Positions 8,592-17,513 of a DNA stretch of 64,000 nt are shown here, piece by piece. The stretch is from Motiliproteus sp. SC1-56. Lineage in GTDB: Bacteria > Pseudomonadota > Gammaproteobacteria > Pseudomonadales > Balneatricaceae. The stretch covers positions 1 to 64,000 of the forward strand of contig NZ_JAEMGS010000012.1 in the NCBI RefSeq assembly GCF_017309075.1, written 5' to 3'. Numbering within the stretch: the first letter of the stretch is position 1; each line of letters starts with the position of its first letter. Position numbers and translations under genes: made by a program. The notes below the pieces were generated by a model. The model had not been told where the DNA came from. It did not search any database and saw only the letters and a list, made by a program, of their open reading frames with translations.

Positions 8592-9053
8592 TTAAACCGT
8601 CGCTTCCGGCGCCTGGATGCGTTCGAAATAGCGCCGGTACTCGGCGGGAATCTCGATACTCTTGAAACTGTCGGCATCGATGCAGACGGTGGTGGTGCGG
8701 GCATCCACGCACACCTTGCCGTCGACCTCGAAGACGTAGCGCAGCTTCAGCGAGGCGCGGCCGATCTTCAGGCAGCTCACCTTCACCAGGGGGCGATCGC
8801 CGAACTGCAGCGGGTGAGTAAAATCCACATCGGAATGGGCCATGGGAAAGGCCACCCGCTCGTTCTGGATCAGATGGTAATAGCGTACCCCGATATACTC
8901 TTCCCAGAGGTTCTCAAAGGACTCGTGGATGAAATTGTGAATCCGCGGGAAGTAGGCGATGCCGGCCGGGTCCACGTCGCCGAAGCGCACCAGGTGGCGG
9001 GTGATAAAGACCTCGTGGTCGCCGTCGCAGGCCAGGCTGAGAATATCGCTCAT
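8592..9053 (-). CDS. Hotdog-fold acyl-CoA thioesterase (4-hydroxybenzoyl-CoA thioesterase type)
   Basis: The 153-residue protein has the class I 4HBT signature: VRFGDVDPAGIAYFPRIHNF, where the Asp of DPAG is the usual catalytic residue, and HSDVDFTHPLQFGD later. It would hydrolyse aryl- or acyl-CoA esters, possibly recycling CoA in the aromatic pathway. ATG 9053 is used because it is preceded by GGAG and gives the family N-terminus; the frame extends upstream only into tpx. It lies 13 bp downstream of tpx on the same strand. Confidence 0.82.
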   Translation of the reverse strand: MSDILSLACDGDHEVFITRHLVRFGDVDPAGIAYFPRIHNFIHESFENLWEEYIGVRYYHLIQNERVAFPMAHSDVDFTHPLQFGDRPLVKVSCLKIGRASLKLRYVFEVDGKVCVDARTTTVCIDADSFKSIEIPAEYRRYFERIQAPEATV

Positions 9054-9066
9054 GCTGGGGGCTCCG

Positions 9067-9576
9067 TTAAGCGCCGGGCTGAAGCGCGGCAATGGCCGGG
9101 TCGTAGGCCGGCTCGCGGGTGATCTCGGGGACCAGCTCGGTGTACACGACCCGGTCGGCTTCATCCAGCACCACCACTGCCCGCGCGGTCAGCCCCGCCA
9201 GGGGGCCGTCAGCCAGCAACACGCCATAAGCTTCGGCGAAGGCCTTGGAGCGCATCATGGAAAGCGGGTGCAACTGGTCAAGCCCCTCGGTGGCACAGAA
9301 ACGGTTCTGGGCAAAGGGCAGGTCGGCGGAGATGACCAGCACGGCCGTGTTCTCCAGCTGGCCAGCGCGGCGGTTGAACTGGCGCGCCGACTCCGCGCAC
9401 AGGGGGGTATCGAGGCTGGGAACGATGTTGAGCAGCTTTCGCTGCCCGGCGAAGTCGGCGAGGCTCACATCCTGCAGCTGCCGGTTCACCAGCACAAAAT
9501 CCGGGGCGGGTGCGCCGATAGCGGGTAGCTCGCCCACCGTGTGCAGCGGCTCGCCCTTGAGGGTTACATTGGCCAT
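9067..9576 (-). CDS. tpx: Thiol peroxidase Tpx
   Basis: This 169-residue atypical 2-Cys peroxiredoxin reduces hydrogen and alkyl peroxides with thioredoxin. The peroxidatic Cys is C60 in [15 protein letters not shown] and the resolving Cys is C94 in [11 protein letters not shown], matching the E. coli pair at C61/C95. The N-terminus [18 protein letters not shown] is typical. It is followed closely by the thioesterase gene. Length is that of the family. Confidence 0.93.
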   Translation of the reverse strand: MANVTLKGEPLHTVGELPAIGAPAPDFVLVNRQLQDVSLADFAGQRKLLNIVPSLDTPLCAESARQFNRRAGQLENTAVLVISADLPFAQNRFCATEGLDQLHPLSMMRSKAFAEAYGVLLADGPLAGLTARAVVVLDEADRVVYTELVPEITREPAYDPAIAALQPGA

Positions 9577-9680
9577 ACGCGTTTCTATCGTCCTTGATCG
9601 GGATAGGGAAGCGCTTTCATAGTGCCAGAGGGGCCGATGCTTGGGAATGCTTAGTTGGGCTAAGGTGAGGGGCGAAAACA

Positions 9681-9744
9681 GGTGCGGGGAAAAAGAGGTG
9701 CGGGGAAAAAGAGGTGCGGGGAAAAAGTGGGCGGGGTAAAAAAG
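9681..9744. repeat. 16-bp tandem repeat, three copies plus one degenerate
   Basis: Units GGTGCGGGGAAAAAGA at 9681, 9697 and 9713 (last base T in the third) are followed by a diverged fourth at 9729. They lie between tpx and the pad operon terminator. Confidence 0.85.
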
Positions 9745-9764
9745 GGCGCTGCGGCGAGCGCCCC
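9738..9764 (-). terminator. Intrinsic terminator of the pad operon
   Basis: Read on the minus strand, GGGCGCT and AGCGCCC pair around a short loop and are followed by TTTTTT. It starts 15 bases after the CoA ligase stop. Confidence 0.85.
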
Positions 9765-9778
9765 TTGGGCTGAGCGCT

Positions 9779-11137
9779 TCAGCCGCGCTTGTCCACCACC
9801 CGGACCGCCTTGCCCTCGGACCGGGGCACCTCGCCGGGCGCTTTGATGATCACCTTGCAGCTGATGCCGACGATGGACTTGATATGCCGCTGCACCTTCT
9901 CGGCCACCGCCGGGTACTGGTCGGCGTTCAACTCCGGCGCGGCTTCAACCTCGGCGTCCAGGGTGTCCATGACGCCCTCGCGACGGATCACTAGTTGGTA
10001 GTGGGGGGCGATATTGGGGAAGCCCACCAGCACCGCTTCGATCTGCGACGGATAGACGTTGACGCCGCGGATGATCATCATGTCGTCGTTGCGGCCGGTG
10101 ACCCGCATGATCCGCACGTGGGTGCGTCCGCAGCTGCAGGGCTCGGCGCTGAGTCGGGTGATATCGCGGGTGCGATAGCGGATCATCGGCAGCGCTTCCT
10201 TGGTCAGGGTGGTAATCACCAGCTCACCGGTCTCACCCATGGGCAGCGGGATGCCGGTATCGGGATCAATCACCTCGAAGAGGAAGTGATCCTCCCAGCC
10301 GTGCAGCCCCGCCTGGGCCTCGCAGCACTCCACCGCCACCCCGGGCCCCATGATTTCCGACAGCCCGTAGATATCCACCGCCTTGATGTTGAGGCGCTGC
10401 TCGAGCTCCGCCCGCATCGCTTCGGTCCAGGGCTCGGCGCCGAAAATGCCGATCCGCAACTCGCTATTGCGCAGGTCGATACCCTGGCGCTCGGCGTGGT
10501 CGGCCAGGTTGAGGGCGAAGGAGGGGGTGGCGCAGAGCACGTTGGCGCCGAAATCCCGCAGCACGATGTTCTGTTTTTCCGTGTTGCCCCCGGACATGGG
10601 GGTCACCATGCAACCCAGTTTCTCGGCGCCGTAGTGGGCGCCCAGACCGCCGGTAAAGAGCCCGTAGCCATAGGCGTTGTGCAGGGCGTCGTCCGGGGTG
10701 CCGCCGGCGCAGGCGATGGAGCGCGCCATCAGCTCGCCCCAGCGATCCAGGTCGCCCTGGGTGTAGCCGACCACCGTGGGTTTGCCGGTGGTGCCGCTGG
10801 AGGCATGCACCCTCGCCACCTGTTTGCGGGGCACGGCGAACATGCCGAAGGGGTAGTTATCCCTCAGGTCGGTCTTGACCGTAAATGGAAACCGGGCGAT
10901 ATCCTCCAGGCTCTTGAGGTCCTCGGGGCTGACCCCGGCCTCGTCAAAGCGACGGCGGAAGTGGGGGACCTTCTCGTAGGCGCGGCGCAGGGTATCCTTC
11001 AGCCGGTCCAGTTGCAGCGCGGCCAACTGGTCCCGCGGCAGGGTTTCGATCTCCGGCTGGTACATGTAGGTCGAAGTTTTGTAGGTCGAAGTGCTGGTGA
11101 CAACGGCCTCGGCGGCCAGACTGTTCGCGACACTCAT
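9779..11137 (-). CDS. paaK: Phenylacetate-CoA ligase
   Basis: The 452-residue AMP-forming ligase makes phenylacetyl-CoA from phenylacetate, ATP and CoA. Characteristic segments are the AMP-binding loop [45 protein letters not shown] and the C-terminal [13 protein letters not shown] with the Lys typical of adenylate-forming enzymes. It is the last gene of the padEFGHI run, 97 bp after padI, so it probably corresponds to the anaerobic isozyme often called PadJ. The first ~24 residues (a Ser/Thr-rich stretch with a short direct repeat, TAGGTCGAAGT, at DNA level) are unusual, and the start may be later, at MYQPEIETL. Confidence 0.9.
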   Translation of the reverse strand: MSVANSLAAEAVVTSTSTYKTSTYMYQPEIETLPRDQLAALQLDRLKDTLRRAYEKVPHFRRRFDEAGVSPEDLKSLEDIARFPFTVKTDLRDNYPFGMFAVPRKQVARVHASSGTTGKPTVVGYTQGDLDRWGELMARSIACAGGTPDDALHNAYGYGLFTGGLGAHYGAEKLGCMVTPMSGGNTEKQNIVLRDFGANVLCATPSFALNLADHAERQGIDLRNSELRIGIFGAEPWTEAMRAELEQRLNIKAVDIYGLSEIMGPGVAVECCEAQAGLHGWEDHFLFEVIDPDTGIPLPMGETGELVITTLTKEALPMIRYRTRDITRLSAEPCSCGRTHVRIMRVTGRNDDMMIIRGVNVYPSQIEAVLVGFPNIAPHYQLVIRREGVMDTLDAEVEAAPELNADQYPAVAEKVQRHIKSIVGISCKVIIKAPGEVPRSEGKAVRVVDKRG

Positions 11138-11234
11138 CGGGGCGTCTCCCTGTTATTTTTGTTTGAATACGACTCACACCACGTAAGGTAAAAAGCCTCA
11201 GTGCGGCATCCCGGCCCAGTGCGCCGGGGCCTGT

Positions 11235-12566
11235 TCAGCCGGCGGCGCTCATGTGGGTGAACGCCTGCAGGCTCCTGACCTGATCCTCGACCCGGCGCTG
11301 CAGGTGGTCGACCTGGGCCTGGTCCAGATGTTTGTACTTGCCGATCTGCTTGAGATAGACGCTGATCGGCGCCGGCCGCTCCACCGATCGGGTGAAGCGC
11401 AGTCCCTGCTCCGGGGTGAAATCCCAGAGGGTGACAAAATTGGTTTCTACCTGCTTGCGGCAGACCTCGATGGTGTCCGAGGCGGGAAAGCGCCAGCCCG
11501 TGGGACAGGGCGCGTAGACATGCAGGTAGGCGAAGCCGCGGCGGGAGGCCTCCAGGGCCTTGTCCAGCTTCTCGTAGTAATCATCCATGAAGGCGAGAGA
11601 GGCGGTGGCCACGTACTCGCAGTTATGCATCATCATGATCTTGGCCATGTTCTTGGCATCGGTGCGCTTGCCCTGCATCGCCTCGCCCACCGGGGTGGTG
11701 GAGGTCCAGGAGCCGGCGGGGGTGGAGCCGGAGCTCTGCATGCCGGTGTTCATGTAGCCTTCATTGTCGACGCACAGAAACAGTTGCTGCTCGTTACGCT
11801 CGGCGGCCCCGGAGAGGGACTGGAAGCCAACGTCGCCCACGCCCCCGTCACCGGCCAGGGCCAGCATGGTGACGTCGCGCCCCAGGCGGTTGTACTGCTT
11901 CTTGAGCCCCGCCAGCATGGAGGCGGTGTTGGTCAGCAGGGGGTGAAAGACGGGCACCTTGGTGCCGGTCCTGCCGTTGTAGCCCACGGTGCCCATGCCC
12001 GGAATACACCCGGGGGGCGTCGCCACCACCACATTGGAGCCCACGTTGCGCAGGGTGTGGCGGATCAGCAGTTCCGAGTTGCAACCCTGGCAGGCGGAGA
12101 GGCCGGGTACGAAGAGGTCTTCCCGCTCGCTGATACGCCGGTAGAGGCTGCCGGCGGTGCTGTATTCAAGGGCGCCGGTGGGGCAGACCTTGACGCAGGC
12201 GGGGTCGCCGTCGCAGCCGTCGCACTTGCTGACGTGGCCCACCGCGGCATCAAAGGTGATGCCCCCGTAGGCGCAGCCGACGGTGCAGAGCAGGCAGTTG
12301 ACGCACTTGTTTGCGTCCCAGTCGATGACGCCGGATTCCGGGTTCTTGTTGAGGGCCCCGGCGGGGCAGTTGGAAACACACTTGGGGTCGCCGCACTGCC
12401 GGCACATGGCCAGCTCCACCGGGGCGTCCTCCCGGGCCAGAATCTGGATCCGCGCGTGAATCAGGTCCTCGGAGCCCGCCTTGGCCTGGGCGCAGGCGCG
12501 CATGCAGTCGCCGCAGCCGTCGCACTTGGCCTGGTTGAATGTGATGCTGTTGTACGCTGTACCCAC
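11235..12566 (-). CDS. padI: Phenylglyoxylate dehydrogenase (acylating), beta subunit with fused ferredoxin domain
   Basis: The 443-residue protein joins an N-terminal iron-sulphur domain to a thiamine-diphosphate-binding oxidoreductase beta domain. Cluster motifs are CDGCGDCMRAC, CRQCGDPKCVSNC, CVNCLLCTVGC and CDGCDGDPACVKVC; the TPP region has LALAGDGGVGDVGFQ. With PadE, F, G and H it converts phenylglyoxylate, CoA and NAD to benzoyl-CoA, CO2 and NADH. The order padEFGHI and the 14-bp or shorter gaps match the Azoarcus/Aromatoleum operon. Assignment rests on this context; the domain type alone would also fit other 2-oxoacid oxidoreductases. Confidence 0.85.
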   Translation of the reverse strand: MGTAYNSITFNQAKCDGCGDCMRACAQAKAGSEDLIHARIQILAREDAPVELAMCRQCGDPKCVSNCPAGALNKNPESGVIDWDANKCVNCLLCTVGCAYGGITFDAAVGHVSKCDGCDGDPACVKVCPTGALEYSTAGSLYRRISEREDLFVPGLSACQGCNSELLIRHTLRNVGSNVVVATPPGCIPGMGTVGYNGRTGTKVPVFHPLLTNTASMLAGLKKQYNRLGRDVTMLALAGDGGVGDVGFQSLSGAAERNEQQLFLCVDNEGYMNTGMQSSGSTPAGSWTSTTPVGEAMQGKRTDAKNMAKIMMMHNCEYVATASLAFMDDYYEKLDKALEASRRGFAYLHVYAPCPTGWRFPASDTIEVCRKQVETNFVTLWDFTPEQGLRFTRSVERPAPISVYLKQIGKYKHLDQAQVDHLQRRVEDQVRSLQAFTHMSAAG

Positions 12567-12579
12567 GTTGCTCTCCCCT

Positions 12580-13836
12580 TTAGCGCCAGGTGTCGGACAT
12601 AAGGCGGCGACCGGTTTCCAGGGGCTGGGCGAGAAATTCCGCCTTCACCTCGCTCAGGTCGGTGCGACGCAGGATCAGCTGCCAGAGAATACCGGGGTCC
12701 AGGGCGGCGTTGATCGCTGAAATGCCCTGCAGGCGGCCGTCCTTGAGAATGATCTTCTGGAAATATCCCCGCTCGGCGTCGAAGTCCACCGCGACCTGCG
12801 CCGCCGTATCCGCGGTGTCGCTGATTCCCACGGAGATCGCCTGCTGTCCGTAGAAGGTATAGGTGTTGATCGGCACGCCGCCCCGGTAGGGCTGAAGGGC
12901 GGGATCCTCCACCATGGCCATGCCGGCGATTCGCCCCTGTTCCACCGCATCGGGCAGAATCCCGGTGACCACCTTGGCATCGCTGTAAAAGTCCCGGGCC
13001 TGGGCGACATCGCCCGCGGCCCATATATTCGGCAGGTTGGTGGCCATGTGATCGTCCACCAGGATGCCCTGGTCCAGGTCCAAGCCGCTGCCCTGGCAGT
13101 AGTCGGTGACCGGACGCACCCCGGTGCCGACCAGGAGCAGATCCGCGTTCAGAACCTCCCCGTTGTCCAGGTGCACTCGGCAGCCGTCCGCTTGGGGCTC
13201 CACCCGTTGTGCCCGGCGGCCCATCTTCATGGTGACCCCCTGGCGGTCAAAGGCGGCTCGAATCAGCTCGGCGGCCTGTGCATCGAAATAGCCGGGCAGC
13301 ACCTGCGACTGCATCTCCACCACGCTCACCGCGATGCCGGCCTCAGCCAGGTTCTCGGCCCCGTGCATGCCTACCAGTCCCGCGCCCAGCACTACGGCGT
13401 TGGCGGCCTTGCCCGCCGCGTCGCGCAGGGCAATCGCATCATCAAGGGTGCGCAGGACCCGGTAGTCGATGCGATCAAGGCCCGGCACCGGCGGGATCAC
13501 CGGGGTGGCGCCGGTGGCCAGCAGCAGCTTTTCATAATGCCAGCGTTGCCCATCCTCCAGTTCCACCGCCTGCTCGGCGGGCAGGAGTCGGGTCAGGGCC
13601 TGGCCGGTCACCCGGTTGATGGCCTCTGCCTGGAAGTAGTCCGGTGTCCGCAGGCTGACACGGTCGGCGCTGGAGCGCCCGGACACCACGTAAGGCAGTA
13701 CCGTGGGCGAGTAGGGGGCGTGGGTATCCCGGCTGATCAGGGTGATGCTCCCCGCGTCATCCTGCATGCGGATGGCCCTGGCCGCCTCCAGGGCGGCGTG
13801 GGAGCTGCCGACTATCAGATATTTACTGGCGTTCAT
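12580..13836 (-). CDS. padH: Phenylglyoxylate dehydrogenase, FAD-dependent NADH-forming subunit
   Basis: The 418-residue protein is a pyridine nucleotide-disulphide oxidoreductase-type flavoprotein. It has an N-terminal FAD motif (LIVGSSHAALEAARAIR), a NAD-binding motif (AVVLGAGLVGMHGAENLAEAG) and a second FAD motif (NIWAAGDVAQARDFY). In phenylglyoxylate:NAD oxidoreductase it takes electrons from the iron-sulphur subunits and reduces NAD. It lies 14 bp after padG and 13 bp before padI. No redox-active CxxxxC disulphide is evident, consistent with an electron-transfer rather than a disulphide-reductase role. Confidence 0.84.
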   Translation of the reverse strand: MNASKYLIVGSSHAALEAARAIRMQDDAGSITLISRDTHAPYSPTVLPYVVSGRSSADRVSLRTPDYFQAEAINRVTGQALTRLLPAEQAVELEDGQRWHYEKLLLATGATPVIPPVPGLDRIDYRVLRTLDDAIALRDAAGKAANAVVLGAGLVGMHGAENLAEAGIAVSVVEMQSQVLPGYFDAQAAELIRAAFDRQGVTMKMGRRAQRVEPQADGCRVHLDNGEVLNADLLLVGTGVRPVTDYCQGSGLDLDQGILVDDHMATNLPNIWAAGDVAQARDFYSDAKVVTGILPDAVEQGRIAGMAMVEDPALQPYRGGVPINTYTFYGQQAISVGISDTADTAAQVAVDFDAERGYFQKIILKDGRLQGISAINAALDPGILWQLILRRTDLSEVKAEFLAQPLETGRRLMSDTWR

Positions 13837-13850
13837 GACCTCTCCCAGGG

Positions 13851-15089
13851 TTAATCGTTGCGGTTGATCCAGCGGGGGCCGTCAAAGCGGTGCCCCTGCA
13901 GCAGTCGGGCGGTGTCTTGAATGACCCCGCTGAAGTCGTCGACGGTGATGTCCGCTCCCGCCAGGCCGCCGATAAAGCTGGCGGCGGGCAGGAAGCGCTC
14001 GGTACTGTGCAGTGCGGCGAGGGTCTCCTGGTAGAGGGGGCCGGCATTCCAGCCGAAGGCGACCGAGCGGTCCACCACCCCGATCGCCCGCACCTTGCTC
14101 AGCGCCCGGGCCATGGCCTTGACCGGGAAGGGGCGGAAGGTCTTGACCTTGATCAGGCCCACCGCTTCGCCGCGGTCGCGGGCGGCGTCCACGGCGTCCT
14201 TGGCGGCCCCGGTCATGCTGCCGATGGTCACCAGGGCGTAGTCGGCATCCTCCAGGCGGTACTCCTCCACCAGGGGGGCATAGTGACGGCCGATTCGATC
14301 GCCCCAGTCCCGGTGCGTCTCTTCGATGATATCCAGGGCTTTTTGCATGGCATCGCACTGCCCTTGGCGGTAACCGACGAACAGGCCCGGTCCCGGGCCG
14401 CCGGCGCCGCCGGTGAGCGGATCCACCGCCATCGGCCGCTCCGGGTCCAGGGCTGCGTGCCAGTTGATGTTGCGCTCTCCCAGGAAGGCATCCACCAGCA
14501 CCGGGGGCGGCACCTCGATGCCGGTGACCCCGTAGGAGAGGTAGTTGCCGTCGCTGTTGACGTTCACCGGCAGCATCACCTGCGGGTGTTCCCCGATGCG
14601 GTAGGCCATGACGGTGGTGTCCAGCACCTCCTGCACGGTCTCGCAGTACATCTGAATCCAGCCAGCTTCCTTGACCAGCATGGCGTCCTGGTGGCCACCC
14701 CAGACGCACTGGGGGGTGAGGGTGTCCCGGGTCACCAGGTTGGCCACCAGGGGCAGGCGCAGGCCGGGGGTGCGGATATAGGGCTCGAACATGAAGGCCA
14801 GACCGGGACCGCAGGTGGCGGTGTAGGTGCGCGCGCCGGCCAGGGCCGCGCCCTGCAACGCGGAGAGGACGCTGTGCTCCCCCTCCACGTTCATCAGTTC
14901 GGCGTCGATAATGCCCTCGGCTACGAACTGGGAGACGTACTCCACCAGAGATGACTGGGGCGTGATCGGGTAGACGGCGATGACGTCCGGGCGGGCCAGG
15001 GCGACGCCCCAGGCCGCGGCCTCGTTGCCGTCGCAGACCAGGGAACGGCTTTGATAGCGAGGGTCGATGGCGGTTTCAATAGCGGTCAT
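13851..15089 (-). CDS. padG: Phenylglyoxylate dehydrogenase, alpha subunit
   Basis: The 412-residue protein is a 2-oxoacid:acceptor oxidoreductase alpha subunit. It has the family's AVYPITPQSSLVEYVSQF and NVEGEHSVLSALQGAALAGARTYTAT-like region near the N-terminus, with the invariant Glu of the EGEHS segment expected to contact the thiamine pyrimidine. It pairs with PadI to form the active site. It lies 3 bp after padF on the same strand, in the middle of the operon. Confidence 0.86.
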   Translation of the reverse strand: MTAIETAIDPRYQSRSLVCDGNEAAAWGVALARPDVIAVYPITPQSSLVEYVSQFVAEGIIDAELMNVEGEHSVLSALQGAALAGARTYTATCGPGLAFMFEPYIRTPGLRLPLVANLVTRDTLTPQCVWGGHQDAMLVKEAGWIQMYCETVQEVLDTTVMAYRIGEHPQVMLPVNVNSDGNYLSYGVTGIEVPPPVLVDAFLGERNINWHAALDPERPMAVDPLTGGAGGPGPGLFVGYRQGQCDAMQKALDIIEETHRDWGDRIGRHYAPLVEEYRLEDADYALVTIGSMTGAAKDAVDAARDRGEAVGLIKVKTFRPFPVKAMARALSKVRAIGVVDRSVAFGWNAGPLYQETLAALHSTERFLPAASFIGGLAGADITVDDFSGVIQDTARLLQGHRFDGPRWINRND

Positions 15090-15092
15090 GGC

Positions 15093-15407
15093 TTACTTTC
15101 CCCGCTCTTCAATCATGGTAATGGCGCCGTGGGGGCACTCGTGGGCGCAGATGCCGCAGCCCTTGCAGGTGGCCAGGTTGATGTCGAACCAGGCGGTTTT
15201 TTCGACGATGCACTGCACCGGGCAGTAGAGCCAGCAGGTGGCGCACTTCACGCATTTTTCCCGGTTCACCAGGGGGCGCTCGGCGCGCCAGTCCCCGGGC
15301 AGCATGGTGGTGCATTCGGTGGCGACCGGGCAGAGGTTGTCGGGCACCTTGTCCGGATAAACGGGGCGGTAGGGAATCAGCTGTTCCGGTTTGATGGAGC
15401 TGCTCAT
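15093..15407 (-). CDS. padF: Phenylglyoxylate dehydrogenase, ferredoxin-like delta subunit
   Basis: This 104-residue protein carries two [4Fe-4S] motifs, CVKCATCWLYCPVQC and CKGCGICAHECPHGA, and is the delta-type ferredoxin subunit of the complex. The ATG at 15407 overlaps the padE stop codon by one base, indicating translational coupling. The longer reading frame upstream is padE in another frame. Confidence 0.87.
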   Translation of the reverse strand: MSSSIKPEQLIPYRPVYPDKVPDNLCPVATECTTMLPGDWRAERPLVNREKCVKCATCWLYCPVQCIVEKTAWFDINLATCKGCGICAHECPHGAITMIEERGK

Positions 15408-15985
15408 CAGCACGCCTCCCTGTCCGGTTGGGCCAGATGGTGTACCCGGGTCTCTGCGTAACCCCGCTCCACGGCAAGCAGGTTCTGCTTGAGCCCGGCA
15501 TCGCGGAAATTGGCCGACGCCAGGCCCCGCTTCAGCGCGTCCAGGGAGACCGCTCCGGTGGTTTTGGCGAAGGCGCCCAGCATAATGGTGTTGGTGATGG
15601 GCCGGCCGAATACCTCCATGGCGATCCCCACGGCGTCGCACAACCCCAGGGTGTCGATATGCTCGGGCACATCCAGCTGCTCGGCGGAGTCTCTGGTGGT
15701 ATGAACCCAGGTGCCGCCCGGCTGCATGCCCTCGAAAATGTCGACGGCGCGGATCACCGAGGGATCGATGCTGATCACCGTGTTGGGGGTGTAGATATTG
15801 TTGATGCGGCGGATGGGAGCCTCGTCGAAGCGCATGAAGGCGGCGACCGGGGCACCGCGCCGCTCAAAGCCAAAGGCGGGAATGGCGGTGACGAACTTGC
15901 CTTCCTCGACCAGCGCCTTGGCCAGGATCTTGGAGGCGATCACCGCCCCCTGGCCACCGCGTCCGTGAATACGAATTTCGTGCAT
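15407..15985 (-). CDS. padE: Phenylglyoxylate dehydrogenase, gamma subunit
   Basis: The 192-residue protein has the 2-oxoacid oxidoreductase gamma fold: IHGRGGQGAVIASKILAKAL at the N-terminus and PAFGFERRGAPVAAFMRF. It probably helps bind CoA. The start MHEIRIHGRGGQG at 15985 is canonical and is preceded by GAGGACC. It appears to be the first pad subunit gene of the operon, 80 bp after the thioesterase stop at 16066. Confidence 0.87.
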   Translation of the reverse strand: MHEIRIHGRGGQGAVIASKILAKALVEEGKFVTAIPAFGFERRGAPVAAFMRFDEAPIRRINNIYTPNTVISIDPSVIRAVDIFEGMQPGGTWVHTTRDSAEQLDVPEHIDTLGLCDAVGIAMEVFGRPITNTIMLGAFAKTTGAVSLDALKRGLASANFRDAGLKQNLLAVERGYAETRVHHLAQPDREAC

Positions 15986-16065
15986 CGGGAGGTCCTCTGC
16001 TGTGAGTCCCGGGTGGTCGGCAGCCTGCGCTGCGCTCACGCCGGGACAACGGCTACCGGTGGGAT

Positions 16066-16479
16066 CTAAGCCGGCAGCGCGGCAACCTTGGCCGCTTTGG
16101 CTTGCAGGCGCTGGGCGGTCTGCTGCACATCCACCACGAAGCGGTTGTGTTTGCCCATGGCGACTTTTTCCAGGGGATCGCTGACCAGGATATCGAAACT
16201 GACCGCGCGTCCTTTCACCTCGGTGACGGTGACCTGGATATCGACCCACATGCCTTCCAGGGTGGCGCCGATGTGATCCAGCTCGATACGGGTGCCCACC
16301 GAGTCCTCGCCGGGGTCGGAGAATTCCAAGAGCAAGTCGCGGCAGGCCATCTCGATGTCGTAGAGCAGGTTGGGGGTGGAGTAGACGCGTCCCTCGTCAC
16401 CCATGAATTCGATGGTGCGGTCGCGATCGACGTGGACGCGGCAGGTTGAGGTGGTGCCGGTGGTAAGCGTGTCCTTCAC
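16066..16479 (-). CDS. FlK-like hotdog thioesterase heading the pad operon
   Basis: The 137-residue protein resembles the fluoroacetyl-CoA thioesterase (FlK) family: STPNLLYDIEMACRDLLLEF near the N-terminus and TRIELDHIGATLEGM, where Thr, Glu and His of this family form the catalytic site. It may hydrolyse dead-end CoA esters formed by the pad enzymes. It is on the same strand as padEFGHI and directly after the shared promoter region, so it is probably the operon's first gene. Confidence 0.72.
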   Translation of the reverse strand: MKDTLTTGTTSTCRVHVDRDRTIEFMGDEGRVYSTPNLLYDIEMACRDLLLEFSDPGEDSVGTRIELDHIGATLEGMWVDIQVTVTEVKGRAVSFDILVSDPLEKVAMGKHNRFVVDVQQTAQRLQAKAAKVAALPA

Positions 16480-16584
16480 AGTCGTGCCCTCTTTTATTCT
16501 TGTTGGCAGGGTCGGTGGCCGACGTTCGAATCCAGGAACGGAGGCGACGCGGCTTATGCTGTTTAATGCACGTTAATAAATTGT

Positions 16585-16599
16585 GTGTTTTATAGTGCA
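16585..16599 (-). promoter_or_regulatory. TGCACTATAA-type box in the pad operon promoter
   Basis: On the minus strand the sequence TGCACTATAAAACAC lies about 105 bp before the thioesterase start. It shares TGCACTATAAA-CAC with the box before the ABC transporter and includes a TATAAA -10-like hexamer. Only one TGCA half is intact. Confidence 0.5.
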
Positions 16600-16638
16600 T
16601 ACTCGTTTCCGGTGTTGCAATATAAACGGAACGGCAAT

Positions 16639-16655
16639 GTTCCATCAGGTGGAAC
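16639..16655. promoter_or_regulatory. IclR-type operator between padE operon and iclR genes
   Basis: GTTCCATCAGGTGGAAC is a perfect 6-5-6 palindrome, 36 bp before the first IclR start and in the divergent promoter of the pad operon. It could serve autoregulation and pad control at once. Confidence 0.72.
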
Positions 16656-16690
16656 TGGCAGCGGGGCGGCTTGACCCAGGGAGGAGCGGT

Positions 16691-17509
16691 ATGGAGACGG
16701 TAATTCGGGCGCTGGCCCGGGGGCTAGAGCTGATCGAGCATCTGCAGGACCACTCACCGGCCTCGCTGGCCGCGCTTCACGCGGACCTGGGGTTGCCCAA
16801 GGTGACCTTGTTGCGGCTGTTGCACACCTTGCAGGAGGAGGGCTGGGTCTATCGCAGCCTCGGGGATGACCGCTACCGCCTCTCCTGTCATCTGCAGCAC
16901 ATCGGCGACAACCTGGTGATGGTGGACGCCCTGGTCGAGGCCGCCGGGCCGGTGCTGGATAGTCTGCAATACACCCTGGGATGCCCCTGCGAGGTGGCCG
17001 TGCGCAAGGGGTTGAGCATGGAAATCGTGGAGACCACCGGCAAAAAATCCCGGGTGGGTACGCTGCTCAAGGGGGTGGAGGAGCGCCCCTCCTTGCTCTC
17101 ATCTGCCGTGGGCCAGGCCTATGTCGCCTTCTGTTCCCAGACCGAGCGGGAGGAGATTCTGGAGCGGCTGGCCCGGCTGCCGGGGGAGCCGGGCCGGCTC
17201 GCCCGCGACAGCGAGCGGGTGGCGCAGGCGCTGGAGGCCGTGCGCCGGCGCGGCTACGGGGAGCAGCAGGCAGCGGATGCGGAGCCGGGCTGGATCATCG
17301 CCGTGCCGGTGTTTGTGGAGGGGCGCATCAAGGCCTGTATCAGCCTGCACGGTGTGGGCTCGGCGGCAGCCGGTCAGTCGCCCGGTGAGCGCTTTTATTC
17401 AAGGCTCGAGGTCGCCGCCCGCACCCTGTCCTGGGAAGTGGAGGCGGCCTGCTACGGGGAGCAAGTCCTGGCGCAAGGGGCGCAGGCTCTGGGGCAAGGG
17501 GAGGGGTGA
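16691..17509 (+). CDS. IclR-family transcriptional regulator 1
   Basis: The 272-residue protein has an N-terminal winged helix-turn-helix (residues ~1-75, including LGLPKVTLLRLLHTLQEEGW) and a C-terminal IclR effector domain with VRKGLSMEIVETT and a PVFVEGRIKACISLHG segment. The ATG at 16691 follows GGAGCGGT and gives the usual METVIRALARGLELIEHL start. It is four bases from a close paralogue and divergent from padEFGHI. It probably senses phenylacetate or a CoA derivative, by context only. Confidence 0.88.
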   Translation: METVIRALARGLELIEHLQDHSPASLAALHADLGLPKVTLLRLLHTLQEEGWVYRSLGDDRYRLSCHLQHIGDNLVMVDALVEAAGPVLDSLQYTLGCPCEVAVRKGLSMEIVETTGKKSRVGTLLKGVEERPSLLSSAVGQAYVAFCSQTEREEILERLARLPGEPGRLARDSERVAQALEAVRRRGYGEQQAADAEPGWIIAVPVFVEGRIKACISLHGVGSAAAGQSPGERFYSRLEVAARTLSWEVEAACYGEQVLAQGAQALGQGEG

Positions 17510-17513
17510 CCAA

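Noticed and set aside
11253-12602. Long plus-strand frame opposite padI
   Set aside because: GC-rich genes create long antisense frames; padI on the minus strand has clear iron-sulphur and thiamine motifs, and the antisense product has none.
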